A DNA stretch of 42,926 bases from Methylocystis sp. (GCA_023253795.1 JALRFG010000001.1:1-42926), one strand, 5' to 3'; shown: positions 26,080 through 35,643, numbered from the stretch's first letter. The notes: a model not told the origin generated them from the letters alone. Numbers and translations: made by a program.

Positions 26080-28494
26080 ATGCCGGCTTTTTCGCGCAAC
26101 CTGAAGCAGTCTCTCGACCGTGCGCTCGCCGCAGCGCGCGAACGCCATCACGAATATGCGACGCTTGAGCATCTCTTGCTCAGCCTCGTCGAAGACGCCG
26201 ACGCCTCAGCCGTGCTACGCGCCTGTTCGGTCGATCTGGAGTTGCTGGCCAAGAACCTGCGCGATTATCTGGATAATGAACTCGGCAATCTGATCAATGA
26301 CGACGCCGAAGACTGCAAGCCGACCGCCGGTTTTCAGCGCGTCGTGCAGCGCGCGATCATCAGCGTTCAATCTTCCGGGCGGGAAGACGTCACCGGCGCG
26401 AATATTCTTGTGGCGCTCTTCGCCGAACGCGAGAGCCACGCCGTCTATTTCCTGCAAGAGCAGGACATGACGCGCTATGACGCGGTGAATTACATCAGCC
26501 ACGGCATCGCCAAGCGCCCGGGGCATTCTGACGCGAGCCGCGGCCCGCGCGGCGCCGAGGAAGAGCACGGGCGCAGCGAAGGACACGATGGCGAAGGGCG
26601 CAAGAAGGAAGGCGCGCTTGACGCCTATTGCATCAATCTCAACAAAAAAGCCCGCGAAGGCCGCATCGATCCGTTGATCGGACGCGAAACGGAAGTCTTG
26701 CGGACGATTCAGGTGCTGTGCCGCCGGGCCAAGAATAATCCGCTGCTGGTTGGCGATCCCGGCGTCGGTAAAACCGCCATCGCCGAGGGCCTGGCGCGCA
26801 AGATCGAAAATAGCGAAGTGCCCGAGGTGCTCTCCAAGGCGACAGTGTTCGCGCTCGACATGGGCGCCCTGCTCGCCGGCACGCGCTATCGCGGCGATTT
26901 CGAGGAGCGACTGAAACAGGTCGTGAAGGAGATCGAGCAACACAAAGACGCGATCCTGTTCATCGACGAGATTCACACGGTGATCGGCGCCGGCGCGACA
27001 TCAGGCGGCGCCATGGACGCGTCGAACCTGCTCAAACCCGCGCTGGCGCAGGGCGTTCTGCGCTGCATCGGCTCGACCACCTACAAGGAATACCGCCAGT
27101 ATTTCGAGAAGGATCGCGCGCTGGTGCGACGCTTCCAGAAGATCGACGTCAACGAACCCTCGATCCCGGACACCATTGAGATCGTCAAAGGCCTGAAACC
27201 CTATTTCGAGGAGTTTCACAAAATCCGCTACACCAGCGAAGCCCTCAAGGCGGCGGTGGAGCTATCGGCGAAATTTATTCACGACCGCAAACTGCCTGAC
27301 AAAGCCATCGATGTGATTGATGAGAGCGGCGCGGCGCAAATGCTGGCGCCGGAGTCGAAACGCAAAAAAACCATTGGCCTAAAGGAAATCGAAGCGACCA
27401 TCGCCACAATGGCGCGCATACCGGCGAAGAGCGTCTCGAAAGACGACGCCGAAGTGCTGGCGCATCTCGACGAAACCTTGAGACGCGTCGTCTATGGCCA
27501 GGACAAGGCGATCGCCGCGCTGTCCTCCGCCATCAAACTGGCGCGCGCCGGCTTGCGCGATCATGAAAAACCGATCGGCAGCTATCTCTTCTCCGGCCCG
27601 ACCGGCGTCGGCAAGACCGAGGCCGCACGGCAGCTCGCCAGCTCGCTGGGCATTGAGCTCGTGCGCTTTGACATGTCGGAATATATGGAGCGCCATACCG
27701 TCAGCCGTTTGATAGGGGCGCCGCCCGGTTATGTCGGATTCGATCAGGGCGGCCTGCTTACAGACGCCATCGACCAGCATCCGCATTGCGTCTTGTTGCT
27801 CGACGAGATCGAGAAAGCGCATCAGGATCTCTACAACATTCTGTTGCAGGTGATGGATCACGGCAAACTGACCGATCACAACGGCAAGACCATTGATTTC
27901 CGCAACGTCATTCTGATCATGACGACGAACGCCGGCGCCGCCGATCTCGCCCGCGCGCCGATCGGCTTCACCCGCTCGCGTCGCGATCTCGACGACAGCG
28001 AGGCGATCAATCGTCTGTTCTCGCCGGAATTCCGCAACCGCCTCGACGCCATTGTTCCCTTCGGCCATCTGCCGGTGGAAGTCATCAAGCGCGTCGTCGA
28101 TAAATTCGTCATGCAGCTCGAAGCGCAGCTCGCTGACCGCAATGTCACGATCGAGCTCTCCGATGAGGCGCGGGATTGGCTTGTGGAGCATGGCTACGAC
28201 GAGGCGATGGGCGCCCGGCCGATGTCGCGCGTCATCCACCAGCACATCAAAACACCGTTAGCCGACGAAGTGCTGTTTGGTCGCCTGAAAAATGGCGGCG
28301 CCGTGAAAGTTGTTGTGATGGGCGACGAACAGGGCGGCAAAACGCTGGGCTTCGTCTATCCGGAAGGACCTGTCCTGCCGCGTCCAGAGCGCGATATTGT
28401 CGAGGCCGGGAAGAAGCGCGCCGTGGACGAAGGCTCTTCTGGCGTCAGCAAATCACTGGATGAAGAAGCCACAGCGACAGAACCGGGAGCCTAA
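26080..28494 (+). CDS. clpA: ATP-dependent Clp protease ATP-binding subunit ClpA
   Basis: An 804-residue AAA+ unfoldase that feeds proteins to ClpP. The N-domain (1-145, starting FSRNLKQSLDRALAAARERHHEYATLEHLLL) docks ClpS. A charged linker with His/Glu/Gly (about 148-180) follows. AAA domain 1 has Walker A GDPGVGKT near 225 and DEIHTVIGAG. AAA domain 2 has Walker A GPTGVGKT near 506, the pore loop YVGFDQGG and LLDEIEKAH. The IGF tripeptide in APIGFTRSR (about 628-636) is the ClpP-docking loop. The tail after 760 is poorly conserved. Pairing with clpS is universal in proteobacteria; clpP is not in this window. Confidence 0.97.
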   Translation: MPAFSRNLKQSLDRALAAARERHHEYATLEHLLLSLVEDADASAVLRACSVDLELLAKNLRDYLDNELGNLINDDAEDCKPTAGFQRVVQRAIISVQSSGREDVTGANILVALFAERESHAVYFLQEQDMTRYDAVNYISHGIAKRPGHSDASRGPRGAEEEHGRSEGHDGEGRKKEGALDAYCINLNKKAREGRIDPLIGRETEVLRTIQVLCRRAKNNPLLVGDPGVGKTAIAEGLARKIENSEVPEVLSKATVFALDMGALLAGTRYRGDFEERLKQVVKEIEQHKDAILFIDEIHTVIGAGATSGGAMDASNLLKPALAQGVLRCIGSTTYKEYRQYFEKDRALVRRFQKIDVNEPSIPDTIEIVKGLKPYFEEFHKIRYTSEALKAAVELSAKFIHDRKLPDKAIDVIDESGAAQMLAPESKRKKTIGLKEIEATIATMARIPAKSVSKDDAEVLAHLDETLRRVVYGQDKAIAALSSAIKLARAGLRDHEKPIGSYLFSGPTGVGKTEAARQLASSLGIELVRFDMSEYMERHTVSRLIGAPPGYVGFDQGGLLTDAIDQHPHCVLLLDEIEKAHQDLYNILLQVMDHGKLTDHNGKTIDFRNVILIMTTNAGAADLARAPIGFTRSRRDLDDSEAINRLFSPEFRNRLDAIVPFGHLPVEVIKRVVDKFVMQLEAQLADRNVTIELSDEARDWLVEHGYDEAMGARPMSRVIHQHIKTPLADEVLFGRLKNGGAVKVVVMGDEQGGKTLGFVYPEGPVLPRPERDIVEAGKKRAVDEGSSGVSKSLDEEATATEPGA

Positions 28495-28519
28495 CTCACG
28501 CCTGTCGATATAAAATACA

Positions 28520-28550
28520 GCGCGCCGCCTATTTGCGGCGCGCCTTTGTT
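28520..28550. terminator. Bidirectional terminator between clpA and uvrA
   Basis: Perfect nine-pair arms GCGCGCCGC (28520-28528) and GCGGCGCGC (28535-28543) with a six-base loop. On the plus strand the hairpin is followed by CTTTGTTTC, serving clpA. On the minus strand it is followed by TGTATTTTATATC, serving uvrA. The uvrA stop codon lies inside the loop, so the last codons of uvrA encode one arm. Confidence 0.7.
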
Positions 28551-31522
28551 TCTGTCTTGCCTTCTTCAGCGCGCGGACGTTTCGCCATCGTCTCGGCAAG
28601 ATAGCGCCCGGTGTGACTGCGTTTTTGCTTCACCACTTCCGTTGGCGGACCATGCGCGACGATTTCGCCGCCGCCATCGCCGCCTTCTGGACCCATATCG
28701 ATAATCCAGTCAGCGGTTTTAATGACTTCGAGATTATGCTCGATCACCACCACCGTATTACCCTGCTCGACCAGTTCGTGCAGTACCTCAAGCAACTTCG
28801 CGACATCGTGGAAATGCAGGCCGGTGGTCGGCTCATCGAGAATATAGAGCGTACGCCCGGTCGAACGGCGCGATAGTTCCTTGGACAGTTTAACGCGCTG
28901 CGCCTCGCCGCCCGACAGCGTTGTCGCTTGCTGGCCGACGTGGATGTAATCTAGCCCGACGCGTTTCAGTGTCTCCATCTTCTCTCGGATCGATGGCACA
29001 GCCTTGAATAGTTGCGACGCTTCCTCAACTGTCATGTCGAGCACATCGGCGATGGATTTCTGGCGATATTTAACTTCCAGCGTTTCGCGATCGTAACGCT
29101 TGCCCTTGCAGATGTCGCAGGTGACGTACACATCGGGCAGGAAGTGCATCTCGATCTTGATGACGCCGTCACCCTGACAGGCCTCGCAGCGCCCCCCTTT
29201 CACATTGAAGGAGAATCGTCCCGGCGCGTAGCCGCGCGCTTTGGCTTCGGGCAGGCCGGCGAACCATTCGCGGATGGGCGTGAAAGCGCCGGTATAGGTC
29301 GCGGGGTTGGAGCGCGGCGTACGACCAATCGGCGACTGATCGATATCGATGATCTTGTCAATCTGCTCCAGACCTTCAAGACGATCGAAGGGCGCCGGCT
29401 GTTCATGGGCATTGTTGAGGCGCCGCGCGATCGCCTTGTAGAGCGTCTCGATCACCAGCGTCGACTTGCCGCCGCCAGATACGCCGGTGACAGCGGTGAA
29501 AAGCCCCAGCGGGATCTCCGCTGTGACGTTTTTGAGATTATTGCCGCGCGCGCCAAACAGTTTGAGCCAGCGTCCGGCCGTCGGTTTGCGCAGCTTGTGT
29601 TTGAGCACGACTTGTTTGGCGCCGGTCAGATACTGGCCGGTCAACGACGCCGGATCGGCCATGATCTCGGCCGGCGTTCCCTGCGCGACGACGCTGCCGC
29701 CGTGGACGCCGGCGCCGGGGCCCATGTCGATCACATAGTCGGCGGACTTGATCGCATCCTCGTCATGCTCGACGACGATGACGCTATTGCCCAGATTGCG
29801 GAGCCGTCGCAACGTATCCAGCAGACGATCATTGTCGCGCTGATGCAAGCCAATGGAGGGTTCGTCCAGCACGTAAAGCACGCCGGTCAGACCGGAACCG
29901 ATCTGCGACGCCAGACGAATACGCTGGCTCTCGCCGCCGGAGAGCGTGCCGGAATTGCGCGACAGGGTCAGATAATCGAGACCGACATCGACCAGAAAGC
30001 TCAGGCGTTCGCGAATTTCCTTCAGAATGCGAAAGGCGATTTCGTTGCGCTTTTTATCAAGAGACGACGGCAGCGCCGCAAACCAGTCATGCGCAGCGCG
30101 CACAGAGAGTTCCGAAACCTCGCCGATATGTTTGCCGGCGATCTTCACAGCCAACGCCTCGGGTTTGAGACGGAAGCCTTCGCAGGACAGACAGGGCGTC
30201 GCCGACATGAACCGCCCGATTTCCTCGCGCGCCCATTCGCTGTCGGTTTCGAGATAGCGACGCTCCAGATTGATGACGACGCCTTCAAAGGGCTTTTTCA
30301 CATCATAGGCGCGGAAGCCGTCGTCGTAGGAGAAGCGGACTTCTTCGCTGCCAGAGCCAAACAGAATAACGTTCTGCGCTTTCTTCGGCAGATCTTCGAA
30401 CGGCGTTTCGAGCCGGAATTTGTAATGTTTGCCCAAGGCCTCCAGCGTCTGCACATAATAGGGCGAAGATGATTTCGCCCAGGGCGCAATCGCCCCTTTA
30501 CGCAATGTCAATTTAGGATTGGGGACGATGAGATCGGGATCGATCTTCTGCTCATGTCCAATGCCGCCACAGGTCGGACAGGCGCCGAACGGATTGTTGA
30601 AGGAAAAAAGCCGCGGCTCGATTTCAGGGATGGTGAAGCCCGACACCGGACAGGCGAATTTCGACGAAAAGACGATATGACCAGCGGCGTAATGGGTGGA
30701 GACATTCGCTCCCGCCGTCGACGCCAAAGCCAGCGCGCCGGCCGCCGCTTTGTCGGCGAATTCGATCACGGCGAGACCGCCGGCGAGATCGAGCGCGGTT
30801 TCGAAACTATCGGCGAGACGAGCCGACAGATCCTTGCGCACGACAATGCGGTCAACGACAACGTCGATATCGTGTTTGAGTTTTTTGTCGAGCGTCGGCG
30901 CGTCGGCGATGTCGTAATACTGGCCGTCGATCTTCAGCCGCTGAAAACCGCGCCGCGTATATTCGGCGATCTCTTTCTTGTATTCGCCCTTACGACCGCG
31001 CACCACCGGCGCGAGCAGATATAATCGTGATCCTTCCGGCAGCGCCATCACCCGATCAACCATCTGCGACACGGTCTGGCTTTCGATCGGCAAACCGGTC
31101 GCCGGCGAATAGGGAATGCCCACCCGCGCCCAGAGCAGACGCATGTAATCATGAATTTCCGTCACCGTGCCGACGGTCGAGCGCGGATTTTTGGATGTGG
31201 TCTTTTGTTCGATGGAGATCGCCGGCGACAGCCCGTCGATCTGATCGACGTCCGGCTTCTGCATCATCTCCAGAAACTGGCGCGCATAGGCCGACAGGGA
31301 CTCCACGTAACGACGCTGTCCCTCGGCGTAGATCGTATCGAAAGCGAGCGATGACTTGCCCGATCCCGACAGGCCGGTGAACACGACGAACTTATCGCGC
31401 GGAATGGTGAGGTCGACGTTTTTGAGATTATGCTCGCGCGCACCGCGGATCGCTATGACCTTCCCGTCGGAAAACGCTTTCTCCGCCGCCGCTGCAGCGG
31501 CTTTTTTGCTGGTGCCCGCCAT
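28529..31522 (-). CDS. uvrA: Excinuclease ABC subunit A
   Basis: A 997-residue damage sensor of nucleotide excision repair; UvrA dimers load UvrB at lesions. Two ABC-type ATPase modules are present: Walker A GLSGSGKSS near residue 50 and GVSGGGKST near 655, each with a later LSGGE(S/A)QR signature. The C-terminal zinc module CEACQGDG...CDICKGKRY is intact. In the first zinc module the second Cys is replaced (CPVSGFTI...CPTCGG), which I believe is common in alphaproteobacterial UvrA. The ATG at 31520-31522 is used; the reading frame also allows a TTG three codons upstream. In relatives uvrA is usually divergent from ssb; here a symporter gene is in between and no GAAC-N7-GAAC box precedes uvrA. 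Confidence 0.96.
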   Translation of the reverse strand: MAGTSKKAAAAAAEKAFSDGKVIAIRGAREHNLKNVDLTIPRDKFVVFTGLSGSGKSSLAFDTIYAEGQRRYVESLSAYARQFLEMMQKPDVDQIDGLSPAISIEQKTTSKNPRSTVGTVTEIHDYMRLLWARVGIPYSPATGLPIESQTVSQMVDRVMALPEGSRLYLLAPVVRGRKGEYKKEIAEYTRRGFQRLKIDGQYYDIADAPTLDKKLKHDIDVVVDRIVVRKDLSARLADSFETALDLAGGLAVIEFADKAAAGALALASTAGANVSTHYAAGHIVFSSKFACPVSGFTIPEIEPRLFSFNNPFGACPTCGGIGHEQKIDPDLIVPNPKLTLRKGAIAPWAKSSSPYYVQTLEALGKHYKFRLETPFEDLPKKAQNVILFGSGSEEVRFSYDDGFRAYDVKKPFEGVVINLERRYLETDSEWAREEIGRFMSATPCLSCEGFRLKPEALAVKIAGKHIGEVSELSVRAAHDWFAALPSSLDKKRNEIAFRILKEIRERLSFLVDVGLDYLTLSRNSGTLSGGESQRIRLASQIGSGLTGVLYVLDEPSIGLHQRDNDRLLDTLRRLRNLGNSVIVVEHDEDAIKSADYVIDMGPGAGVHGGSVVAQGTPAEIMADPASLTGQYLTGAKQVVLKHKLRKPTAGRWLKLFGARGNNLKNVTAEIPLGLFTAVTGVSGGGKSTLVIETLYKAIARRLNNAHEQPAPFDRLEGLEQIDKIIDIDQSPIGRTPRSNPATYTGAFTPIREWFAGLPEAKARGYAPGRFSFNVKGGRCEACQGDGVIKIEMHFLPDVYVTCDICKGKRYDRETLEVKYRQKSIADVLDMTVEEASQLFKAVPSIREKMETLKRVGLDYIHVGQQATTLSGGEAQRVKLSKELSRRSTGRTLYILDEPTTGLHFHDVAKLLEVLHELVEQGNTVVVIEHNLEVIKTADWIIDMGPEGGDGGGEIVAHGPPTEVVKQKRSHTGRYLAETMAKRPRAEEGKTETKARRK

Positions 31523-31658
31523 GATCGTCAAAATTTTCCGAGAGCTGCGCCGTTAACGGCCGTAATGACTTCCTGCCATGGACCGCAGGCAGAATCCACC
31601 ACAGCCGTTGGCGCTTGCGCCTTGCTCCCCGACTGTCCCCAGCCTATCAGTCTGGCGT

Positions 31659-32978
31659 ATGAGCCCCGCTGGCAAAAAGCCCCTGCATCATCACCTCTAT
31701 GTCCAGGTGCTTGTCGCCATTGCGCTGGGCGCGATGTTTGGCTGGCTGGCTCCCGACTTCGCCGCCCAGCCCTGGGTGAAGGCGCTGGGCGACGGCTTCA
31801 TCAAGCTGATCAAGATGATCATCGCCCCGATCATCTTCTGCACCGTCGTGGTGTCGGGCGTGGCCCATGTCGAAGATGCGCGCAAGGTTGGCCGCGTCGG
31901 GGTCAAGGCGCTGGTCTATTTCGAGATCGTCTCGACCTTCGCGCTGGCGATCGGCCTGCTTGTCGGCAATCTGCTCAAACCGGGCGCCGGCTTCACCGGC
32001 GCGCCTGACGCCGCCGCCGTCGCCAAATATGTCCATCCGGCCGCCGGACACAGCGGCGTCGATTTCCTGCTCGACATCATCCCCGACAGCGCCATCGGCG
32101 CCTTCGCCAAAGGCGACATTCTTCAGGTTCTGCTGTTCTCGCTGCTGTTCGGCTTTGCGCTCCAAACGCTGGGCGAAAAAGGACGCGGGATGCGCACTTT
32201 CGTCGATGACGCCGGCCACGCGATCTTTGGCGTCATCGCCATTGTGATGAAAGCCGCGCCGCTCGGCGCCTTTGGCGCGATGGCCTATACGGTGGGCAAA
32301 TATGGTTCAGCGGCGCTCGCCGCCCTCGCAGGACTGGTCGGCGCCTTTTATCTGGCCTCGGCTCTGTTCGTGATCGGCGTGCTAGGTCTGATCGCCTGGG
32401 CCGCCGGTTTCAATATTTTCCGTTTGCTCGTTTATCTTCGCGATGAATTGCTGATCGTGCTCGGGACGTCATCGTCGGAAAGCGCCCTGCCCGCGCTGAT
32501 GGAGAAGCTGGAGCGACTGGGCTGCTCGAAACCGGTCGTCGGGCTTGTCGTGCCGACCGGCTATTCGTTCAATCTCGACGGCACCAATATTTACATGACG
32601 CTGACGACCCTGTTCATCGCCCGCGCCATGGGCATGGAGCTCGATGTCGGGCAGCAGGCGACCATTTTGCTGGTCGCCATGCTCACCTCGAAAGGCGCCA
32701 GCGGCGTCTCCGGAGCGGGCTTCGTCACATTGGCGGCGACGCTCGCCGCCGTCGACCCTGCGCTGGCGCCCGGCATGTCGCTGGTGCTGGGTATCGACAA
32801 ATTCATGTCCGAATGCCGCTCGCTGACCAATTTCATTGGCAACAGCGTCGCCACCATCGTCATCTCCGCCTGGGAGGGCGAACTGGATCGCGACCGGCTG
32901 GCCCGCGGGCTCCATCGTCAGATCGATCCGGCCGATGTGACGACAGCAGAAACCACCGGCGACGAAACTCCCGATTGA
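31659..32978 (+). CDS. dctA: Dicarboxylate/amino acid:cation symporter (DctA type)
   Basis: A 439-residue inner-membrane symporter of the DAACS family, importing C4-dicarboxylates or acidic amino acids with sodium or protons. Visible signatures are KMIIAPIIFCTVVVSG (TM2 region), the serine-rich re-entrant loop GTSSSESALPALM, and GYSFNLDGTNIYMTL, which match DctA more than GltP. Length is normal for DctA (about 440). The ATG at 31659 is preferred over one at 31578, whose extra 27 residues are unlike the family. Position between uvrA and ssb is unusual. No DctB/DctD two-component pair is adjacent. Confidence 0.88.
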   Translation: MSPAGKKPLHHHLYVQVLVAIALGAMFGWLAPDFAAQPWVKALGDGFIKLIKMIIAPIIFCTVVVSGVAHVEDARKVGRVGVKALVYFEIVSTFALAIGLLVGNLLKPGAGFTGAPDAAAVAKYVHPAAGHSGVDFLLDIIPDSAIGAFAKGDILQVLLFSLLFGFALQTLGEKGRGMRTFVDDAGHAIFGVIAIVMKAAPLGAFGAMAYTVGKYGSAALAALAGLVGAFYLASALFVIGVLGLIAWAAGFNIFRLLVYLRDELLIVLGTSSSESALPALMEKLERLGCSKPVVGLVVPTGYSFNLDGTNIYMTLTTLFIARAMGMELDVGQQATILLVAMLTSKGASGVSGAGFVTLAATLAAVDPALAPGMSLVLGIDKFMSECRSLTNFIGNSVATIVISAWEGELDRDRLARGLHRQIDPADVTTAETTGDETPD

Positions 32979-33018
32979 CTGTCGACGATCTCTTGCTTTG
33001 TCGCCTTCGCAATGGTAG

Positions 33019-33033
33019 GAACAAACACAGAAC
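33019..33033. promoter_or_regulatory. LexA (SOS) box upstream of ssb
   Basis: GAAC-AAACACA-GAAC, an exact match to the alphaproteobacterial LexA consensus GTTC-N7-GTTC read on the opposite strand. It lies 95 bases before the ssb ATG and overlaps a plausible -10 (TAGGAA, 33016-33021) that is 17 bases after TTGCTT (32993-32998). Repression of ssb by LexA and release on DNA damage is the likely effect. Confidence 0.82.
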
Positions 33034-33127
33034 ATATCGGATGATCTGTGGACAAGAGCCTACAGCGGGCGAGTCCGGCGATCGTTTCGACTAGAGTGCG
33101 TTTTCGAAAAAGCGTGGAGAGAAGATT

Positions 33128-33649
33128 ATGGCGGGCAGCGTCAACAAGGTCATTCTGGTCGGCAATCTTGGCCGCGATCCGGAAGTGCGGACCTTCCCTT
33201 CCGGCGATCGCGTCGTCTCCTTCTCGGTGGCGACCACAGAATCCTGGCGCGATAAGAACACCGGTGAGCGCAAGGATCGCACCGAGTGGCATAACGTTCA
33301 GATTTTCAATGAAAATATCGGAAAAATTGCCGAGCAATATTGCCGCAAGGGCTCCAAGGTCTATCTCGAAGGCCAGTTGCAGACCCGCGAATACACCGAC
33401 AAGGACGGCAACCAGCGCCGCTCGACAGAAGTTGTTCTGCAACGTTTTCGCGGCGAACTGACCCTGCTCGACAGCAAGGGCGGCGGTCGTGGCGAGGGTG
33501 ATTACGACAGCGGCGGCGGCTATAGCCAGCAGGGCGGCGGCTCCTTCGGGCGCTCCTCGCCGATGGAGCGGGCGCCGGCGGAACGTCGCCCGGCGGCGGC
33601 CCCGGCCGGCCGTCTGTCCGAGCAGCTCGACGACGATATTCCGTTCTAG
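33128..33649 (+). CDS. ssb: Single-stranded DNA-binding protein
   Basis: A 173-residue SSB that coats single-stranded DNA in replication, repair and recombination. The OB-fold (1-112) starts MAGSVNKVILVGNLGRDPEVR and includes the conserved TEWHNVQIF and YLEGQLQTREYTDKDGNQR segments. A Gly/Ser/Arg/Pro-rich flexible linker covers 118-163. The acidic tip DDDIPF at the C-terminus is the docking site for repair proteins, including the chi subunit encoded at 4239-4721. GGAGAGAAG precedes the ATG. Confidence 0.97.
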   Translation: MAGSVNKVILVGNLGRDPEVRTFPSGDRVVSFSVATTESWRDKNTGERKDRTEWHNVQIFNENIGKIAEQYCRKGSKVYLEGQLQTREYTDKDGNQRRSTEVVLQRFRGELTLLDSKGGGRGEGDYDSGGGYSQQGGGSFGRSSPMERAPAERRPAAAPAGRLSEQLDDDIPF

Positions 33650-33749
33650 GCCGTGCAAGACGCAGGAACCGCGAACATTGCGCGCCACGGTTGTTTGCGC
33701 TAGCACCATGCGGTGCGCGGCGCGGCCGCACCCAGCAGGTTAAAGCAGG

Positions 33750-33983
33750 ATGAGCGACAAGCCGATCAATTACCTTCATCTGTCGACGATTGTCGCAGTG
33801 GCGATCCTCGTTGGCACGGAGCTTGTTGGCGCGTCATGGGCCGCCGGCTGGGCGCTGGGCGGCCTGTTCCAGCTTGATCCGATGGTGAGCCGCGCGCTGG
33901 AAGTGTTTTTCTCGGTGCTGGGTTTCGTCGGCCTCTATTTCTTTATGCGGACCGCCATCAAAAACGAGCCGATCCGCGGCTGA
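33750..33983 (+). CDS. Small two-helix membrane protein, unknown function
   Basis: A 77-residue protein with two hydrophobic segments (about 12-36 and 47-66) separated by a short loop, both ends polar. I know no named family for it. The ATG follows AGCAGG motifs. It lies between ssb and the opgG-like gene, reading the same way, 100 bases after ssb. The composition (Gly/Ala/Trp in helix 1, Phe/Leu in helix 2) is that of a genuine membrane protein. No function can be assigned. Confidence 0.65.
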   Translation: MSDKPINYLHLSTIVAVAILVGTELVGASWAAGWALGGLFQLDPMVSRALEVFFSVLGFVGLYFFMRTAIKNEPIRG

Positions 33984-34057
33984 GCGACGACACGTCTTTA
34001 TAAAGTTCGGCAGTTTTATTTTTCATCCACGACACCAAACGGTCGGGAGCCTTAGCC

Positions 34058-35635
34058 ATGTTTAACAAGCAGGATCGCCGCTCTTTTCTCAAGGTCGCTG
34101 CGGCGACGGGCGCTTTGGGGGCCGTCGGCGGCGAGCCGGCGCAGGCGCAAACCAGCGCCATGAAGCTTGGCGAGCCGCATCCTTTCTCCTTTGAGTTGCT
34201 CAAGCAGGAAGCGCAGCGGCTCATCAAGGAACCCTACCGCAAGCCGAATATTCCGGCGCCGGAAATCACCTCGAAAATCGATTACGAGGCGTGGGGCAAG
34301 ATCACCTACAACACCGACCACGCCCTCTTCGCCGACACGAAAGAGCGCTTTCCGGTAGAGTTTTTTCATCTCGGCAAATTCTTCCAGAAGGCCGTGCGCG
34401 TTTATGCTGTCGATAGCGGCCTGGCGCGGGAGATCGTCTACGATCCGATCTATTTCAACATGCCCGCCGATTCCATCGCGCATCAGTTGCCGGCAGGCGC
34501 GGGTTTTGCCGGCTTCCGCATACAGGAATCAAAAGACGGCGCGCTCGACTGGAAAAAGAACGATTGGGTCGCCTTTCTCGGCGCCTCCTATTTCCGCGCC
34601 ATCGGCGCTCTGCGCCAATATGGCCTGTCTGCGCGCGGCGTCGCACTCGACACCTGGCAAGCGGGCACGAACGAAGAGTTCCCCGACTTCACCCATATTT
34701 ATGTCGGTCCGGAGACGGCCGATGGCGTTGTCCTGCACGCCCTGCTGGAAGGCCCGTCGATCGTCGGCGCCTATAAATTCCTGATGATACGCGGCAAGGG
34801 CGTGGTGATGGACATCGACTGCGCCCTCTATCTGCGCGGCTCCTTCACACGCTTTGGCCTGGCGCCGCTGACTTCCATGTATTGGTTCTCGGAAACCGTG
34901 AAACCGACGGCCGTCGACTGGCGACCGGAAGTGCATGACTCAGACGGGCTGAGCATGTGGACCGGCGCCGGCGAGCGTCTGTGGCGACCGCTCAATAATC
35001 CGGGCCGCGTCATGGCCTCCGCTTTTGGCGACAATAATCCCAAAGGCTTCGGGCTGATGCAGCGTGATCGCAATTTCGATCACTATCTCGACGGCGTGTT
35101 TTACGATCGCCGTCCGAGCGTTTGGATCGAACCGAAAGGCGACTGGGGCAAGGGCACGGTCCAGCTGATCGAAATTCCGACCGACGACGAGATCCACGAC
35201 AATATCGTCGCCATGTGGGTGCCCGAGAAACCCGCCGTCCCCGGCGCGAGTTTTGAGCTCTCCTATCGCCTCCACTGGCAGGCCGACGAACCCTTCCCGA
35301 CGCCGCTGGCGCGCTGCGTCGCGACGCGTCTGGGCAATGGCGGTCAGCCGGGCCTGACGCGTCCCAAAGGCGTGCGCAAATTCATGATCGAGTTTCTCGG
35401 CGAGTCGCTGGCCAAACTGCCGTTCGGCGTCAAACCGGAACCGGTGCTCTGGGCGTCACGCGGGACCTTCTCCTACGTCTTCACCGAAGCGGTGTTCGAT
35501 GAGGTGCCCGGCCACTGGCGCGCACAATTCGATCTCACGGTCGATGGACCGGACCCTGTGGAGATGCGCCTGTATCTCAAGCATGGCGACACCATGCTGA
35601 GCGAAAACTGGCTGTACCAGTATCACCCGTTCTGA
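34058..35635 (+). CDS. Glucan biosynthesis protein, OpgG/OpgD family, Tat-exported
   Basis: A 525-residue periplasmic protein for osmoregulated periplasmic glucans. The N-terminus has a twin-arginine signal, DRRSFLKVAAATGALGAVGG (6-25), with a likely cleavage after AQA. The Tat signal resembles OpgD (MdoD) more than the Sec-exported OpgG. The mature part has the family blocks PFSFELLKQEAQRLI, DPIYFNMP, GFAGFRI, FLGASYFRAIGALRQYGLSARG, ALYLRGSFTRFGLAPLTSMYWFSE, WRPEVHDSDGLSMWTGAGERLWRPL and GFGLMQRDRNFDHYLDG. OpgG and OpgD are now thought to trim or process beta-glucans. The glucosyltransferase gene opgH, normally next to opgG, is absent. GGGAG precedes the ATG. Confidence 0.92.
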   Translation: MFNKQDRRSFLKVAAATGALGAVGGEPAQAQTSAMKLGEPHPFSFELLKQEAQRLIKEPYRKPNIPAPEITSKIDYEAWGKITYNTDHALFADTKERFPVEFFHLGKFFQKAVRVYAVDSGLAREIVYDPIYFNMPADSIAHQLPAGAGFAGFRIQESKDGALDWKKNDWVAFLGASYFRAIGALRQYGLSARGVALDTWQAGTNEEFPDFTHIYVGPETADGVVLHALLEGPSIVGAYKFLMIRGKGVVMDIDCALYLRGSFTRFGLAPLTSMYWFSETVKPTAVDWRPEVHDSDGLSMWTGAGERLWRPLNNPGRVMASAFGDNNPKGFGLMQRDRNFDHYLDGVFYDRRPSVWIEPKGDWGKGTVQLIEIPTDDEIHDNIVAMWVPEKPAVPGASFELSYRLHWQADEPFPTPLARCVATRLGNGGQPGLTRPKGVRKFMIEFLGESLAKLPFGVKPEPVLWASRGTFSYVFTEAVFDEVPGHWRAQFDLTVDGPDPVEMRLYLKHGDTMLSENWLYQYHPF

Positions 35636-35643
35636 TCGAAGCG

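Noticed and set aside
28613..28876. Possible small gene at the uvrA 3' end
   Set aside because: Antisense to the conserved second ATPase signature region of uvrA.
29012..30472. Plus-strand open frame of 486 codons inside uvrA
   Set aside because: Exact antisense of a clearly conserved gene; composition rich in Arg, His and Gln as expected from GC-rich antisense frames.
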